Positions 1 through 8,047 of a DNA stretch of 40,314 bases are shown here, one piece after another. Below the pieces are notes generated by a model, which saw only the letters and a program-made list of their open reading frames with translations, had not been told where the DNA came from and did not search any database. The DNA lies in the NCBI GenBank assembly GCA_045542375.1, contig JAZQKW010000097.1:1-40314 (forward strand), written 5' to 3'. Position numbers and translations under genes: made by a program. How positions within the stretch are numbered: the first letter of the stretch is position 1; each line of letters opens with the position of its first letter. Source of the DNA: Eshraghiella sp045542375. GTDB lineage: Bacteria; Bacillota; Clostridia; Lachnospirales; Lachnospiraceae.

Positions 1-2087
1 TCAACATACACCAGGTCAGTACTCTGCGTCCACTTGCCATCCTCCATAATGTCTTTTTGTGCATTATAGGTCTGTAGCTTTTTGTTAGCACTGTATCCGC
101 ATATCTGACATTCTTTGTAGGCAATTCCTACCTTGTCAGTATTGCTGTAAGGTGTACCATGATTCTGCCATCCGAGCCAGTCGTGGCTTTCAAGAGTTGT
201 CTTGGTACATCCGGGATACATGCATTTTAATCTGTGTTCGTTATTGTTTTTATATGTAGTATCTATATTGCATTCGTAAGTTGTTGGGTCATAAAAATAA
301 TGATTATGGTCTTGAATATAGTTTTTAAATCCACAGTCTATACATGTTCTTTCTATCCATTTAACGCCAGTTTTACTGTCCGTGATAAGCTTTGTGATTT
401 TACTGTAGCTGTGAGATTCTGTTTTGGAAGATTCACAGCCAGCTCCAACACAGTATTTCAAGTGGCTTTCGCATTCGTAAATTCCTATATTGTTGGCGTT
501 ATTAGGCTGGTTAATGGTTCCAATCAATTTACCTTTATAGTAGGTACATTTATTATATACATGCTGGCCCTGAAGGTATGCTTCGTTGGAAGTAACCTGA
601 TTGCCCTTGGTATCAGTAATTACACATCTGTAAGAATAATTGTTATAACAGGCATCTTCAGGGACTGCAACTGTAATGGTATTAGTCTTAGAACCGGACA
701 CCAATATATTACCGTTTTGAACATTGTCTGTAAGTATTTTCCAGTCAGTTAATCCATATCGGTAGTACCATTGATATTTAAGTGTGCTTGTTCCTTTTGC
801 TGCAACCGTAAAAATTCTAAGGTTATTGTAGGAGAACAGAGGATCGTTAACAGAAGGTGCATTTACATCTGACACCTTTGCAACGGTACTTTTAGGCTGC
901 TTAAGTATCAGGATATTCTTCTGACTATCAAAGCCACACACCTTACATATTCCGTACTTGTCATATGAGTGATTGGCTTTCGAGGTAATATGTATTGCGT
1001 CATCACAAAAACGACAGGAATGCCAGTGCTGTGTAGTGCTCATATCCCATGTGTTCTGTGGTGTGGCACTATGTGATCCGTCTGCGTTTCCATGGAATTG
1101 TGCTATGTGATTATCAATATTGGAATCACTTATGCACTGGTCACTACAGTCGCAACCTTCTTCTTCAAGACGAATTTTACAGCAGATTTCGCACAATAAT
1201 GTTCCTGTTGCTTCACAGCTTTCACAGATATAACTGTTATGAAAGCAGTCGCCACAGTCTTCACAGAAGTGGAATTCATAATCTTCATTCTGTACACATA
1301 CAGGAGGTGCTTCTGAACAGTCGGAGTTGCCTTCACAACACTCAAGGCATAATTCACAGTCTTCGCACATATCTATCTGACAGAATGCATTTCCGCAGTC
1401 CGGACACAGATGCTCATACCAGTCACCATCTTCAATACAGAATTCTCTACAGTCACAACCTTCGCTTTCGGCATTATCCTGACAGCAATATATGCAAAGA
1501 CCACAGTAATCGCATAATTCAATGCCATCCTCATAGAGGCATTCTTCGCATTGTTCACAGATTACACAGCACTCCTCACAATGCTCATATCCAAATGCAC
1601 ATAATTCGTAAGCACCATAGCAATTGTTACATTCTTCACAATGCATTAAGTCTAATTGCTGGCATCCTTCGCAGAATCCACAGTCATCACACAGTCCGCC
1701 CATGCAGTCACCACAGAACCAGCATAGTCCGCATAGCTCCTCTTCGGTTCCCGCGTGACATTCGTCACAACCGAGACAATGCCAGCCGTTATTGATATAA
1801 CAATCTTCACAAGCACCGCATTCAGAACAAAAATTAACTTCTCTTAGGCATTCTCCGCAGTGATTACAGTGAATAGTTACAAAACAGTCAGTATTAGTGC
1901 ATTCGGGACTACAACCGCCACATATACCGCAACAGTATTCATCCCAGTGATAGTGGTCGCAGTAGAAACATTCCATACCATCTTCATAGTCTGCTAATAT
2001 GGTATGAGGGGAATAGGTGAATGTACTTAATAAGACAATTGTAATGAGAAAAATACTTATAAATCGTTTTTTTAGTATTGATTTCAT
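1..2087 (-). CDS. Large secreted cysteine-rich protein (C-terminus beyond the window edge)
   Basis: I do not recognise this gene. Reading the minus strand from the ATG at 2087, the frame stays open to base 1 (695 complete codons, no stop), so the C-terminus is missing. An AAAGGATG ribosome binding site lies just upstream. Residues 1-32 form a signal peptide: MKSILKKRF, a hydrophobic core, then a cleavage-like TILA. Residues about 33-318 hold roughly 65 cysteines, mostly spaced C-x2-C-x2-C (for example CEECNNC, CEDCELC), with very many Asp/Glu. Residues about 385-502 look like a bacterial Ig-like domain (FTVAA, YQWYY, YRCVITD, NQVTSNEA). Residues about 503-695 carry scattered CxxC pairs with nearby His (CIDCG, CQICG). 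It is probably exported to the cell surface. Metal binding or heavy disulfide bonding is inference. The gene is divergent from a membrane LuxR-type regulator. Confidence 0.85.
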   Translation of the reverse strand, partial: MKSILKKRFISIFLITIVLLSTFTYSPHTILADYEDGMECFYCDHYHWDEYCCGICGGCSPECTNTDCFVTIHCNHCGECLREVNFCSECGACEDCYINNGWHCLGCDECHAGTEEELCGLCWFCGDCMGGLCDDCGFCEGCQQLDLMHCEECNNCYGAYELCAFGYEHCEECCVICEQCEECLYEDGIELCDYCGLCIYCCQDNAESEGCDCREFCIEDGDWYEHLCPDCGNAFCQIDMCEDCELCLECCEGNSDCSEAPPVCVQNEDYEFHFCEDCGDCFHNSYICESCEATGTLLCEICCKIRLEEEGCDCSDQCISDSNIDNHIAQFHGNADGSHSATPQNTWDMSTTQHWHSCRFCDDAIHITSKANHSYDKYGICKVCGFDSQKNILILKQPKSTVAKVSDVNAPSVNDPLFSYNNLRIFTVAAKGTSTLKYQWYYRYGLTDWKILTDNVQNGNILVSGSKTNTITVAVPEDACYNNYSYRCVITDTKGNQVTSNEAYLQGQHVYNKCTYYKGKLIGTINQPNNANNIGIYECESHLKYCVGAGCESSKTESHSYSKITKLITDSKTGVKWIERTCIDCGFKNYIQDHNHYFYDPTTYECNIDTTYKNNNEHRLKCMYPGCTKTTLESHDWLGWQNHGTPYSNTDKVGIAYKECQICGYSANKKLQTYNAQKDIMEDGKWTQSTDLVYV

Positions 2088-2117
2088 TATAAAACATCCT
2101 TTCATAATTTTGATATA

Positions 2118-2146
2118 TTGCTCTTGCAATTAATGAATGGTATAAT
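2118..2146 (+). promoter_or_regulatory. Putative promoter of the membrane LuxR-type regulator
   Basis: TTGCTC (2118-2123), a 17-base spacer and a perfect TATAAT (2141-2146) point to a start near 2153. The -35 is weak (three of six bases match the consensus), so an activator may be needed. It faces and overlaps the minus-strand promoter. Confidence 0.4.
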
Positions 2147-2173
2147 TATAATAATTTTTTTAGAGAATGTCCC
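2145..2173 (-). promoter_or_regulatory. Putative promoter of the cysteine-rich protein gene
   Basis: On the minus strand a GGGACA -35 (2173-2168), a 17-base spacer and a perfect TATAAT -10 (2150-2145) point toward the gene starting at 2087. The leader would be about 50 bases. The -10 overlaps the -10 of the opposite-strand promoter by two bases, so the two promoters probably exclude each other. This is a motif match only. Confidence 0.5.
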
Positions 2174-2190
2174 CATACCAAAAGTATGGG
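2172..2190. promoter_or_regulatory. Perfect inverted repeat, candidate operator or leader hairpin
   Basis: CCCATAC, five bases, GTATGGG: a perfect 7-base dyad. It touches the -35 of the minus-strand promoter (2168-2173) and lies in the transcribed leader of the plus-strand gene. It has no T-run after it, so it is not a normal terminator. Binding by the neighbouring LuxR-type protein is inference. Confidence 0.45.
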
Positions 2191-2217
2191 ATTAGATAAA
2201 TGGGTTTGGAGAATTAT

Positions 2218-3321
2218 ATGAAAAGATATATATTGACGGCAATGTCATTATTAATGATTCTTTGCCTGACAGGATGTAATTATGTTGGTGAAAAAGCGGC
2301 AAGTCAGTCCATCATATATGGTGTAGTTGCGACAATATCACTGTTGTTATTGATAGGATATTTATTATTTGTAAAAAAGAAGAATGTATGGCTTACTTTA
2401 CTGTTTTCTTCAGTGTTGGTTGTGAATGTTGGATACACCCTGTTGTCAGTTTCACCTAATCTGGAGGCAGCATTATGGGCTAACAGGATTTCATATCTTG
2501 GCTCGGTATTTTTGCCATTTGCCATGTTAATGGATATATTAGATGTAACAGCAACAAAATATCATAAGAACTTAAAGTGGATATTAGGTTCTGTATCAAT
2601 TATAGTATTTCTTATTGCGGCAAGTCCCGGAATATTAACCATATATTATAAGGAAGTATCTTTTGAAGTTGTGGACGGTGTTTCAAGACTTGTGAAGGAG
2701 TATGGACCATTGCATATACTGTATTTGGTATATTTGTTGGCGTATTTCTCATGGATGGTAGGAATAATTGTTCATGCATTGGCTAAGAAGACTATTACAT
2801 CTGCTTCACATGCTGTTATGATTGCAGGTGCAGTATTTGTCAATATTGGTGTGTGGTTTATAGAACAGATATCCAGTATAGATTTTGAAATGCTTTCGGT
2901 GTCCTACATAATAAGTGAACTGTTTTTGTTAAGTATTCACTATATTATGAGCGAGAATGAGCGTCTTAAGGAAATAGTAAGTCAGGTGGAAAATGCCAAA
3001 TCTCTTGACAATGAGAGTGGAAATACTTCTACTAATATTATTGAGCAGACGGTAGTAATGGAAGGAATAGCACCGGAACGAATTGAAATATATATAAAAG
3101 GATTAGAGCGTCTTACACCTACCGAGAGAAATATTTATGATGCTTATATAGCAAGAGCAACCACCAAAGAAGTCATGGCTAATTTTAATATTAAGGAATC
3201 AACATTAAAATACCATAACAGAAATATATATGGAAAATTAGGGGTGTCAACCCGTAAGGAACTTATTGAGATTCACAAGCATATTAAGTCAGTCAAATCC
3301 AAAATAAATGATACAATGTAA
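2218..3321 (+). CDS. Membrane-embedded LuxR-type transcriptional regulator with a 7TM-like sensor
   Basis: About 367 residues. The ATG at 2218 is preferred over the one at 2200 because GGAG (2208-2211) sits six bases ahead of it. The N-terminus MKRYILTAMSLLMILCLTGC resembles a lipoprotein signal with an LTGC lipobox. It is followed by about seven hydrophobic segments to residue about 245, like the 7TM sensor region of some Firmicute histidine kinases. The C-terminus (about 295-360) is a LuxR/GerE helix-turn-helix: LTPTERNIYDAYIA, TTKEVM, then STLKYHNRNIYGKLGV. There is no kinase or receiver domain, so sensing and DNA binding are in one membrane protein. It is divergent from the cysteine-rich protein gene, which is its most obvious candidate target (inference). 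The ligand is unknown. The lipobox may be fortuitous. Confidence 0.8.
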   Translation: MKRYILTAMSLLMILCLTGCNYVGEKAASQSIIYGVVATISLLLLIGYLLFVKKKNVWLTLLFSSVLVVNVGYTLLSVSPNLEAALWANRISYLGSVFLPFAMLMDILDVTATKYHKNLKWILGSVSIIVFLIAASPGILTIYYKEVSFEVVDGVSRLVKEYGPLHILYLVYLLAYFSWMVGIIVHALAKKTITSASHAVMIAGAVFVNIGVWFIEQISSIDFEMLSVSYIISELFLLSIHYIMSENERLKEIVSQVENAKSLDNESGNTSTNIIEQTVVMEGIAPERIEIYIKGLERLTPTERNIYDAYIARATTKEVMANFNIKESTLKYHNRNIYGKLGVSTRKELIEIHKHIKSVKSKINDTM

Positions 3322-3342
3322 AGGGTTATTACCAAAAAATCA

Positions 3343-3369
3343 TTGACAATAATAATAAATAAATATAAT
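3343..3369 (+). promoter_or_regulatory. Putative promoter of the zinc-ribbon membrane protein operon
   Basis: A perfect TTGACA (3343-3348) and a perfect TATAAT (3364-3369) are separated by 15 bases, shorter than the usual 17. It lies in the 83-base gap before the gene at 3405 and would drive 3405-5484. Confidence 0.45.
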
Positions 3370-3404
3370 CTAAGTACATAATTAAGGAAATATGGAGGCA
3401 TATC

Positions 3405-3929
3405 ATGAGAACATGTTATTGTAGAAAATGCGGAACAGCTAATCAGTTAGAAGACGGACAGCTTGAGTATACATGCAGCAATTGTGGAGTTGTTAATCAG
3501 GCACCGGCTATGCCTAAGGCTGCAACACCGGTTGCACCAGCTGCTCCTGTAGTAGAAGAGAAGAAGGAGACAATTCCTACATATGAGTATGATACTCCTG
3601 TAGCAGCAACAGTAGAAGCTACACAGAGCACTTATTCATATACACATCCATTGGAAGTTGAGAAGACAATGAATGCAGAGCCTACAGCGACTAAGAAGAA
3701 GAGAACAGGACTTGTTGTTACGCTTTCACTTATTGCTGTACTTATTGTAGCGGCACTTGTACTTTTACTTACACCACTTAAATCGCCACTTCCAATTAAG
3801 TTCAGATGCGATAATTGTAAGAGCCTTAAGATGAGTCATAAGTATGAAGTTACATATCCGCTTACAGGAGAAGAGAAGACTGAATTTATATGTGATGAAT
3901 GCTTTGAGGAAGGATATGAGGAACAGTAA
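3405..3929 (+). CDS. Single-pass membrane protein with a zinc ribbon at each end
   Basis: 174 residues, function unknown. The ATG follows a GGAGG site. Residues 5-27 are a zinc ribbon (CRKCG, then CSNCG after about 13 residues). An Ala/Pro/Thr/Glu-rich linker follows to about residue 95. KKKR (97-100) precedes one strong membrane helix at about 102-124. The C-terminal 45 residues carry a second pair of CxxC motifs (CDNC and CDEC). The positive cluster before the helix predicts N-in, C-out, which would put the second ribbon outside the membrane. N-terminal zinc ribbons of this kind are common in Firmicute membrane proteins of unknown function. It is first in a probable operon with a GNAT gene and aroB. 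Confidence 0.75.
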   Translation: MRTCYCRKCGTANQLEDGQLEYTCSNCGVVNQAPAMPKAATPVAPAAPVVEEKKETIPTYEYDTPVAATVEATQSTYSYTHPLEVEKTMNAEPTATKKKRTGLVVTLSLIAVLIVAALVLLLTPLKSPLPIKFRCDNCKSLKMSHKYEVTYPLTGEEKTEFICDECFEEGYEEQ

Positions 3930-3934
3930 TTTTT

Positions 3935-4369
3935 ATGCTTGAGATAAGAGAAAATACTCTTGATGTTGATACATATCTTGCGTTACGCAAGAGAGTAGGA
4001 TGGAACAGATTATCAGATAGACAGGCGATGCAGGCAGTGAATAACTGCCTGTATAATTTATGTGCATACATAGATGGTGAGCCGGTAGGAATGGGACGTA
4101 TAGTTGGTGACGGAGCAGTTATTTCCTATGTGCAGGACCTTGTGGTGGTACCTGAAGCTCAGGGAATGGGAGTTGGAAGCAGAATACTTGACGGACTCAG
4201 GGAATATGTTGAGTCAATAACGGAACCGGGAACCAGAATGATGTTATGCCTTATGTGTGCAAAAGGGCGTGAGGAGTTCTACCTTAAGCACGGCTTTATG
4301 GCAAGACCGACGGATGCATTGGGACCTGGCATGATAACCTACATTGACAAGGATATGGGAGAACAGTAA
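3935..4369 (+). CDS. GNAT-family N-acetyltransferase
   Basis: 144 residues, the normal size for a single GNAT domain. The acetyl-CoA binding region is clear: VQDLVVVPEAQGMGVGSRIL contains the V-x-P-x-x-Q-G-x-G-x-G/A motif A, and the later FYLKHGF matches the typical Y-x-x-x-G-F strand. The substrate cannot be read from the sequence; it may be a small amine, antibiotic or protein. It starts five bases after the upstream stop, with GAGGAA about 11 bases before the ATG. Its stop overlaps the aroB start (TAATG), so the two are probably translationally coupled. Confidence 0.85.
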   Translation: MLEIRENTLDVDTYLALRKRVGWNRLSDRQAMQAVNNCLYNLCAYIDGEPVGMGRIVGDGAVISYVQDLVVVPEAQGMGVGSRILDGLREYVESITEPGTRMMLCLMCAKGREEFYLKHGFMARPTDALGPGMITYIDKDMGEQ

Positions 4370-5484
4370 TGGCAGTATTTAACGTAGAACTTAAGAAAAT
4401 AGTAGATGACAGCTATGAAATAGAAATTGGATACGACCTTATGGACAAGCTTGTTGAGGATTTGAAGTCAGGGCTTGTAGGTAAGATAACTAAATATGCC
4501 ATAATAACGGATAGTATAGTTGAGAATTTGTACGCAGACAGACTTCACGACAAGCTTATCAAAGCAGGTTATGGTGTGGAGGTTTTTGTGTTTCCGGAAG
4601 GCGAAAAGAGCAAGACAAGAGAGACCAAAGCAATGATAGAGGACGCTATGCTTGCAAAGGGATACCGCAGAGATTGCTGTATCATAGCAATAGGTGGCGG
4701 TGTTGTAACTGATCTTGCAGGATTTCTTGCAGGCACCTATGGAAGAGGAGTTCCCTTCATTAATTATTCAACAACCCTCTTGTCGGCAGCAGATGCCTCG
4801 GTAGGTGGAAAGACAGCAGTGGACACGCCACTTGCAACTAACCTCATAGGACTTTTTAACCAGCCTGAGAAGGTGTATATTGATATAGCAACATGGTCAA
4901 CACTTCCTAAGAGACAGGTATACAGCGGACTTGCAGAGACCATTAAGCATGCCTGCCTTGCAGACAGAGAATTCTATGAATATCTTAGAGAACATATTGA
5001 TGATATTATTGCAGGAGAAAAGACTGCCTGTGAGCATATAGCACATAAGAACTGCAATATCAAATATCAGGTAGTTATGAAGGATGAAAGGGAAAGTGGA
5101 TTAAGAGAAATTCTTAATCTGGGACATACTGTTGGAAGAGCAATAGAAACAGTAAGTGATTACAGACTGCTCCACGGAGAGGCACTTTCAATCGGAATGG
5201 TGGCAGAGGTCATGCTGTCTCATAGACTGGGGTATATGACTGAGGATGAGATGAATTCGGTTATTGAACTTCTTGCAAAAGCGAATCTTCCTGTATCAAT
5301 TCCTGAATATATTGACAGGGAAGTGCTTGTTAAGAAGTTGTATACGGATAAAAAGGTTCGTAACGGACGATTACGTTTTGTAATACAGAAGGGAATTGGG
5401 GAAATAGTTGAGTTTGAAGAAGGGGTATTTGCCTGTCCTATTGAAGAAGAAATGGCAAGAGAGATAATTATGAATATGGCATGA
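4369..5484 (+). CDS. aroB: 3-dehydroquinate synthase
   Basis: 371 residues, full length. It converts DAHP to 3-dehydroquinate, the second step of the shikimate pathway, using NAD and a divalent metal. Visible motifs are the NAD-binding GGGVVTDLAGF, TTLLSAADASVGGKTAVD, and the metal ligands in AETIKHA (Glu), NLGHTVGRAIE (His) and LLHGEAL (His). PEGEKSK near residue 80 is also family-typical. It overlaps the GNAT gene by one base and is followed by a strong terminator. No other shikimate gene is nearby. Confidence 0.96.
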   Translation: MAVFNVELKKIVDDSYEIEIGYDLMDKLVEDLKSGLVGKITKYAIITDSIVENLYADRLHDKLIKAGYGVEVFVFPEGEKSKTRETKAMIEDAMLAKGYRRDCCIIAIGGGVVTDLAGFLAGTYGRGVPFINYSTTLLSAADASVGGKTAVDTPLATNLIGLFNQPEKVYIDIATWSTLPKRQVYSGLAETIKHACLADREFYEYLREHIDDIIAGEKTACEHIAHKNCNIKYQVVMKDERESGLREILNLGHTVGRAIETVSDYRLLHGEALSIGMVAEVMLSHRLGYMTEDEMNSVIELLAKANLPVSIPEYIDREVLVKKLYTDKKVRNGRLRFVIQKGIGEIVEFEEGVFACPIEEEMAREIIMNMA

Positions 5485-5499
5485 ACTTTCATAAATTGT

Positions 5500-5533
5500 A
5501 AAGGATGATACTGTTGAAGGTATCATCCTTTTT
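5500..5533 (+). terminator. Rho-independent terminator after aroB
   Basis: A perfect 12-base stem, AAAGGATGATAC (5500-5511) and GTATCATCCTTT (5520-5531), with an 8-base loop and a run of five T. It ends the 3405-5484 unit. Because the stem is flanked by A-rich sequence, it could also weakly stop leftward transcription from the gene ending at 5547. Confidence 0.9.
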
Positions 5534-5546
5534 GCTTAGATACATA

Positions 5547-6164
5547 TTAAAGTGGTTTACCGTAGTTCTTAAGGTATGCTCCTGAATCGTGAAGGTATAC
5601 AATTTTAAGGATCTTCACAACAACAAGAACAAGTAATGAAACTATTGTACAGAATCCCGCCAATCTTGGCATTAAGACAAGTAGGAAGGAGCAGATTATG
5701 GTTGCAATTAATGCGACTAAGTAAACAGTACAGAGATTAATCCATTTATTTTTTAAGGTGTCTGAGACACCGGTAAAATAATCAGCGTGACCTATGTATT
5801 CGTTGTATTCACCCAGTCCTGTAAGGATAAGCACCACAGCTGATGCAAGTAAGACAACGAAGACATTCTTCAGTGGCATAAGTGTAAATACAAAATCACA
5901 AATGATAGCGATTAATCCATATAAGCATGCATTTCCATACCTTGTACTCTGGTCCTTAATTAATGACAGATATATGTAATAAAATACAATAGTTATAAGT
6001 GCGACAATCCTTATTACAAAACAGAATACAGGATATTTTTCCGCAAAGTACTGAGATTTAAATACAGAAAGTACTGTAATTAATATCTGTGTTAGAAAGA
6101 GCAATGAAAAGGACTTGCCCATAAATTCCATATTTTTCTTCTTTTCTTCAGGTATATCAATCAT
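5547..6164 (-). CDS. Multi-pass membrane protein of unknown function
   Basis: 205 residues. The ATG at 6164 is chosen because GGGAGGA (6177-6171) lies six bases ahead and because the ATG overlaps the TGA of the upstream ABC-F gene (ATGA). A longer frame from 6179 would bury the binding site. Six hydrophobic helices are visible, at about residues 18-35, 45-67, 76-95, 99-116, 142-165 and 169-190. A charged N-terminus (PEEKKKN) precedes them. The segment between helices 4 and 5 contains GEYNEYIGHADYF. I cannot assign a family. Its coupling to an ABC-F ATPase is notable, but ABC-F proteins do not normally use a membrane partner, so a shared job is not implied. Confidence 0.75.
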   Translation of the reverse strand: MIDIPEEKKKNMEFMGKSFSLLFLTQILITVLSVFKSQYFAEKYPVFCFVIRIVALITIVFYYIYLSLIKDQSTRYGNACLYGLIAIICDFVFTLMPLKNVFVVLLASAVVLILTGLGEYNEYIGHADYFTGVSDTLKNKWINLCTVYLVALIATIICSFLLVLMPRLAGFCTIVSLLVLVVVKILKIVYLHDSGAYLKNYGKPL

Positions 6165-8047
6165 GATAATTCCTCCCATTTTTCATATAATTCATTTTGT
6201 TCATTTTCAAGTGACTCTCGTCTGGAACTCAGCTCCGTAAGCTTTTCTACATTGGTGTATACATTAGGGTCGGAGAGTTCGGTATCAATTTCGCTAAGCA
6301 GGGTATCAATTTCTGCTATTCGACTTTCGCATTTCTCAATTTCATTAAGTCGCCTTCGGTCCTTTGCCTGTTCTTCCTTCTGAAGACGTCTGTCTTCCTT
6401 AGATGCGGAGACTATAGGTGTGGAAGTATCGGAAATTGTGGTGTCTGTAAATTTTTCCAGATAATAATCGTAATTACCTATATAATTGGTAATGGTATTA
6501 TTTCTTAAATCAATAATTCTTGTAGCTACCGAATTTATAAAATAACGGTCATGTGATACAAAAAGACATGTTCCTGTATATTTATTAAGAGCGGATTCCA
6601 GAATTTCCTTAGAAGCCATGTCAAGGTGGTTGGTAGGCTCATCAAGGAGAAGGAAATTAGCGTTGGATAGCATCAGTTTTGCAAGGAGAACCCTGCCTCT
6701 TTCTCCACCGCTTAACTCACCGATTTTCTTAAACACGTCGTCATTGGTAAAAAGAAATGCTGCAAGTACGTTGCGAACCTTGGTATTGTTCATATCAGGA
6801 TAAGTGTCCTGAATTTCATCAAAAAGTGTCTTGTTCATATCAAGAACCTGATGCTCCTGGTCGTAATAACCGCATTGAACATTGGTACCAAGTCTGCAGG
6901 CTCCGCTGTCTGCATCAAGTAATCCGTTAATAATCTTAAGAATAGTGGTCTTGCCCGTACCGTTGGCACCAATAAGAGCAACCCGTTCTCCTCTTTTTAT
7001 CTCAAAGTTAATATCACTAAACAGATGGTTGTTGCCAAAACTCTTGGATAAGCCAGTAATCGAAAGAACATCATTACCACTTGTGATTTCCGGCTCTAAG
7101 GTAATCCTTATTCCTTCTGATTCACTGAGAGGCTTGTCAATTACTTCCATCTTGGCAAGAAGCTTTTCCCTACTTTCTGCACGTTTAATGGATTTCTCTC
7201 TGTTAAACTGCTTTAATTTATCAATAACATCCTGTTGGTGCTTGATTTCCCGCTGGTTATTAAGGTAAGCCTTCATCTGCGCATCCCTGAGGGCTGATTT
7301 CTTAACTGAATAATCTGAGTATGTACCCTGAAATACCATTCCGTTAGAATTCTCAATTTCAATTACCTTGGTTATGATTCTGTCTAAAAAATATCTGTCG
7401 TGGGATACGATAATCACGCTTCCCTGATAATTCTTAAGGTAGGTCTCAAGCCATGCAATGGACGGCAGGTCAAGGTGGTTGGTAGGCTCATCAAGAAGTA
7501 GAATATCCGGTTTCTTAAGCAAAAGTTTACATAGAGAGACTCTTGTCTTCTGCCCGCCTGAGAGTGTGTTAATCTGTTTATCAAAGTCTTCCTCACTAAA
7601 GCCAAGTCCTTTAATAACTCCTGTTATTTCACTTCTTGCAGCATATCCGTTCCGCATTTCAAAATCGTGGTTAAGTCTTGTATAAATCTCAAGCTGCCGT
7701 TCAAGTTCTTCCCCTACTGCTGAATGCATCTCGTGCTCAAGCTGTCTTATGGATAATTCGAGTTCCATAACATCCTGTTTTACCGTAAGTACTTCTTCAT
7801 ATATTGTACGCTCAGAAGATATATCCTGATGCTGTGCAAGGTAGCCAAGAGACTTATCCTTACTGATTGTAATGGTACCATCATCAGGAGTAAGCTCACC
7901 GGTAATTATTTTTAAAAGGGTGGACTTGCCGGCACCATTGGCACCAACAATGGCAACCTTCTCATACTCTTCTAAGTGAAAAGATATATTGTTAAGAATG
8001 TTCTCATCAATAAAAGCCTTGGTTATGTTGCTGCAATTAAGTATCAT
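6161..8047 (-). CDS. ABC-F family ATPase (YdiF/Uup-like), ribosome-associated
   Basis: 628 residues with two ABC ATPase domains in one chain and no membrane segment, which defines the ABC-F family. Domain 1 has GANGAGKST (about 35-43), LSGGQKTRVSL and LLLDEPTNHLDLP. Domain 2 has GANGTGKTT, LSGGERGRVLLAKLM and LLLDEPTNHLDMA. A charged inter-domain linker of about 80 residues joins them (the P-site tRNA interaction motif region in this family). A C-terminal coiled coil (about 550-628) resembles YdiF and Uup. ABC-F proteins act on the ribosome in translation or in target-protection resistance; which applies here cannot be told from sequence. The gene is second in a leftward operon, overlapping punA by one base (TAATG) and the next gene by four. 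Confidence 0.93.
   Translation of the reverse strand: MILNCSNITKAFIDENILNNISFHLEEYEKVAIVGANGAGKSTLLKIITGELTPDDGTITISKDKSLGYLAQHQDISSERTIYEEVLTVKQDVMELELSIRQLEHEMHSAVGEELERQLEIYTRLNHDFEMRNGYAARSEITGVIKGLGFSEEDFDKQINTLSGGQKTRVSLCKLLLKKPDILLLDEPTNHLDLPSIAWLETYLKNYQGSVIIVSHDRYFLDRIITKVIEIENSNGMVFQGTYSDYSVKKSALRDAQMKAYLNNQREIKHQQDVIDKLKQFNREKSIKRAESREKLLAKMEVIDKPLSESEGIRITLEPEITSGNDVLSITGLSKSFGNNHLFSDINFEIKRGERVALIGANGTGKTTILKIINGLLDADSGACRLGTNVQCGYYDQEHQVLDMNKTLFDEIQDTYPDMNNTKVRNVLAAFLFTNDDVFKKIGELSGGERGRVLLAKLMLSNANFLLLDEPTNHLDMASKEILESALNKYTGTCLFVSHDRYFINSVATRIIDLRNNTITNYIGNYDYYLEKFTDTTISDTSTPIVSASKEDRRLQKEEQAKDRRRLNEIEKCESRIAEIDTLLSEIDTELSDPNVYTNVEKLTELSSRRESLENEQNELYEKWEELS

Noticed and set aside
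1049..1795. A 248-codon plus-strand ORF rich in His, Arg and Ser, with other frames nearby (234-752 plus, 1130-1357 and 1373-1558 minus).
   Set aside because: All are shadows of the minus-strand Cys-rich gene. Its many TGT/TGC and GAA codons read as His/Ser/Arg-rich or stop-free text in other frames; none has a proper ribosome binding site and signal sequence.
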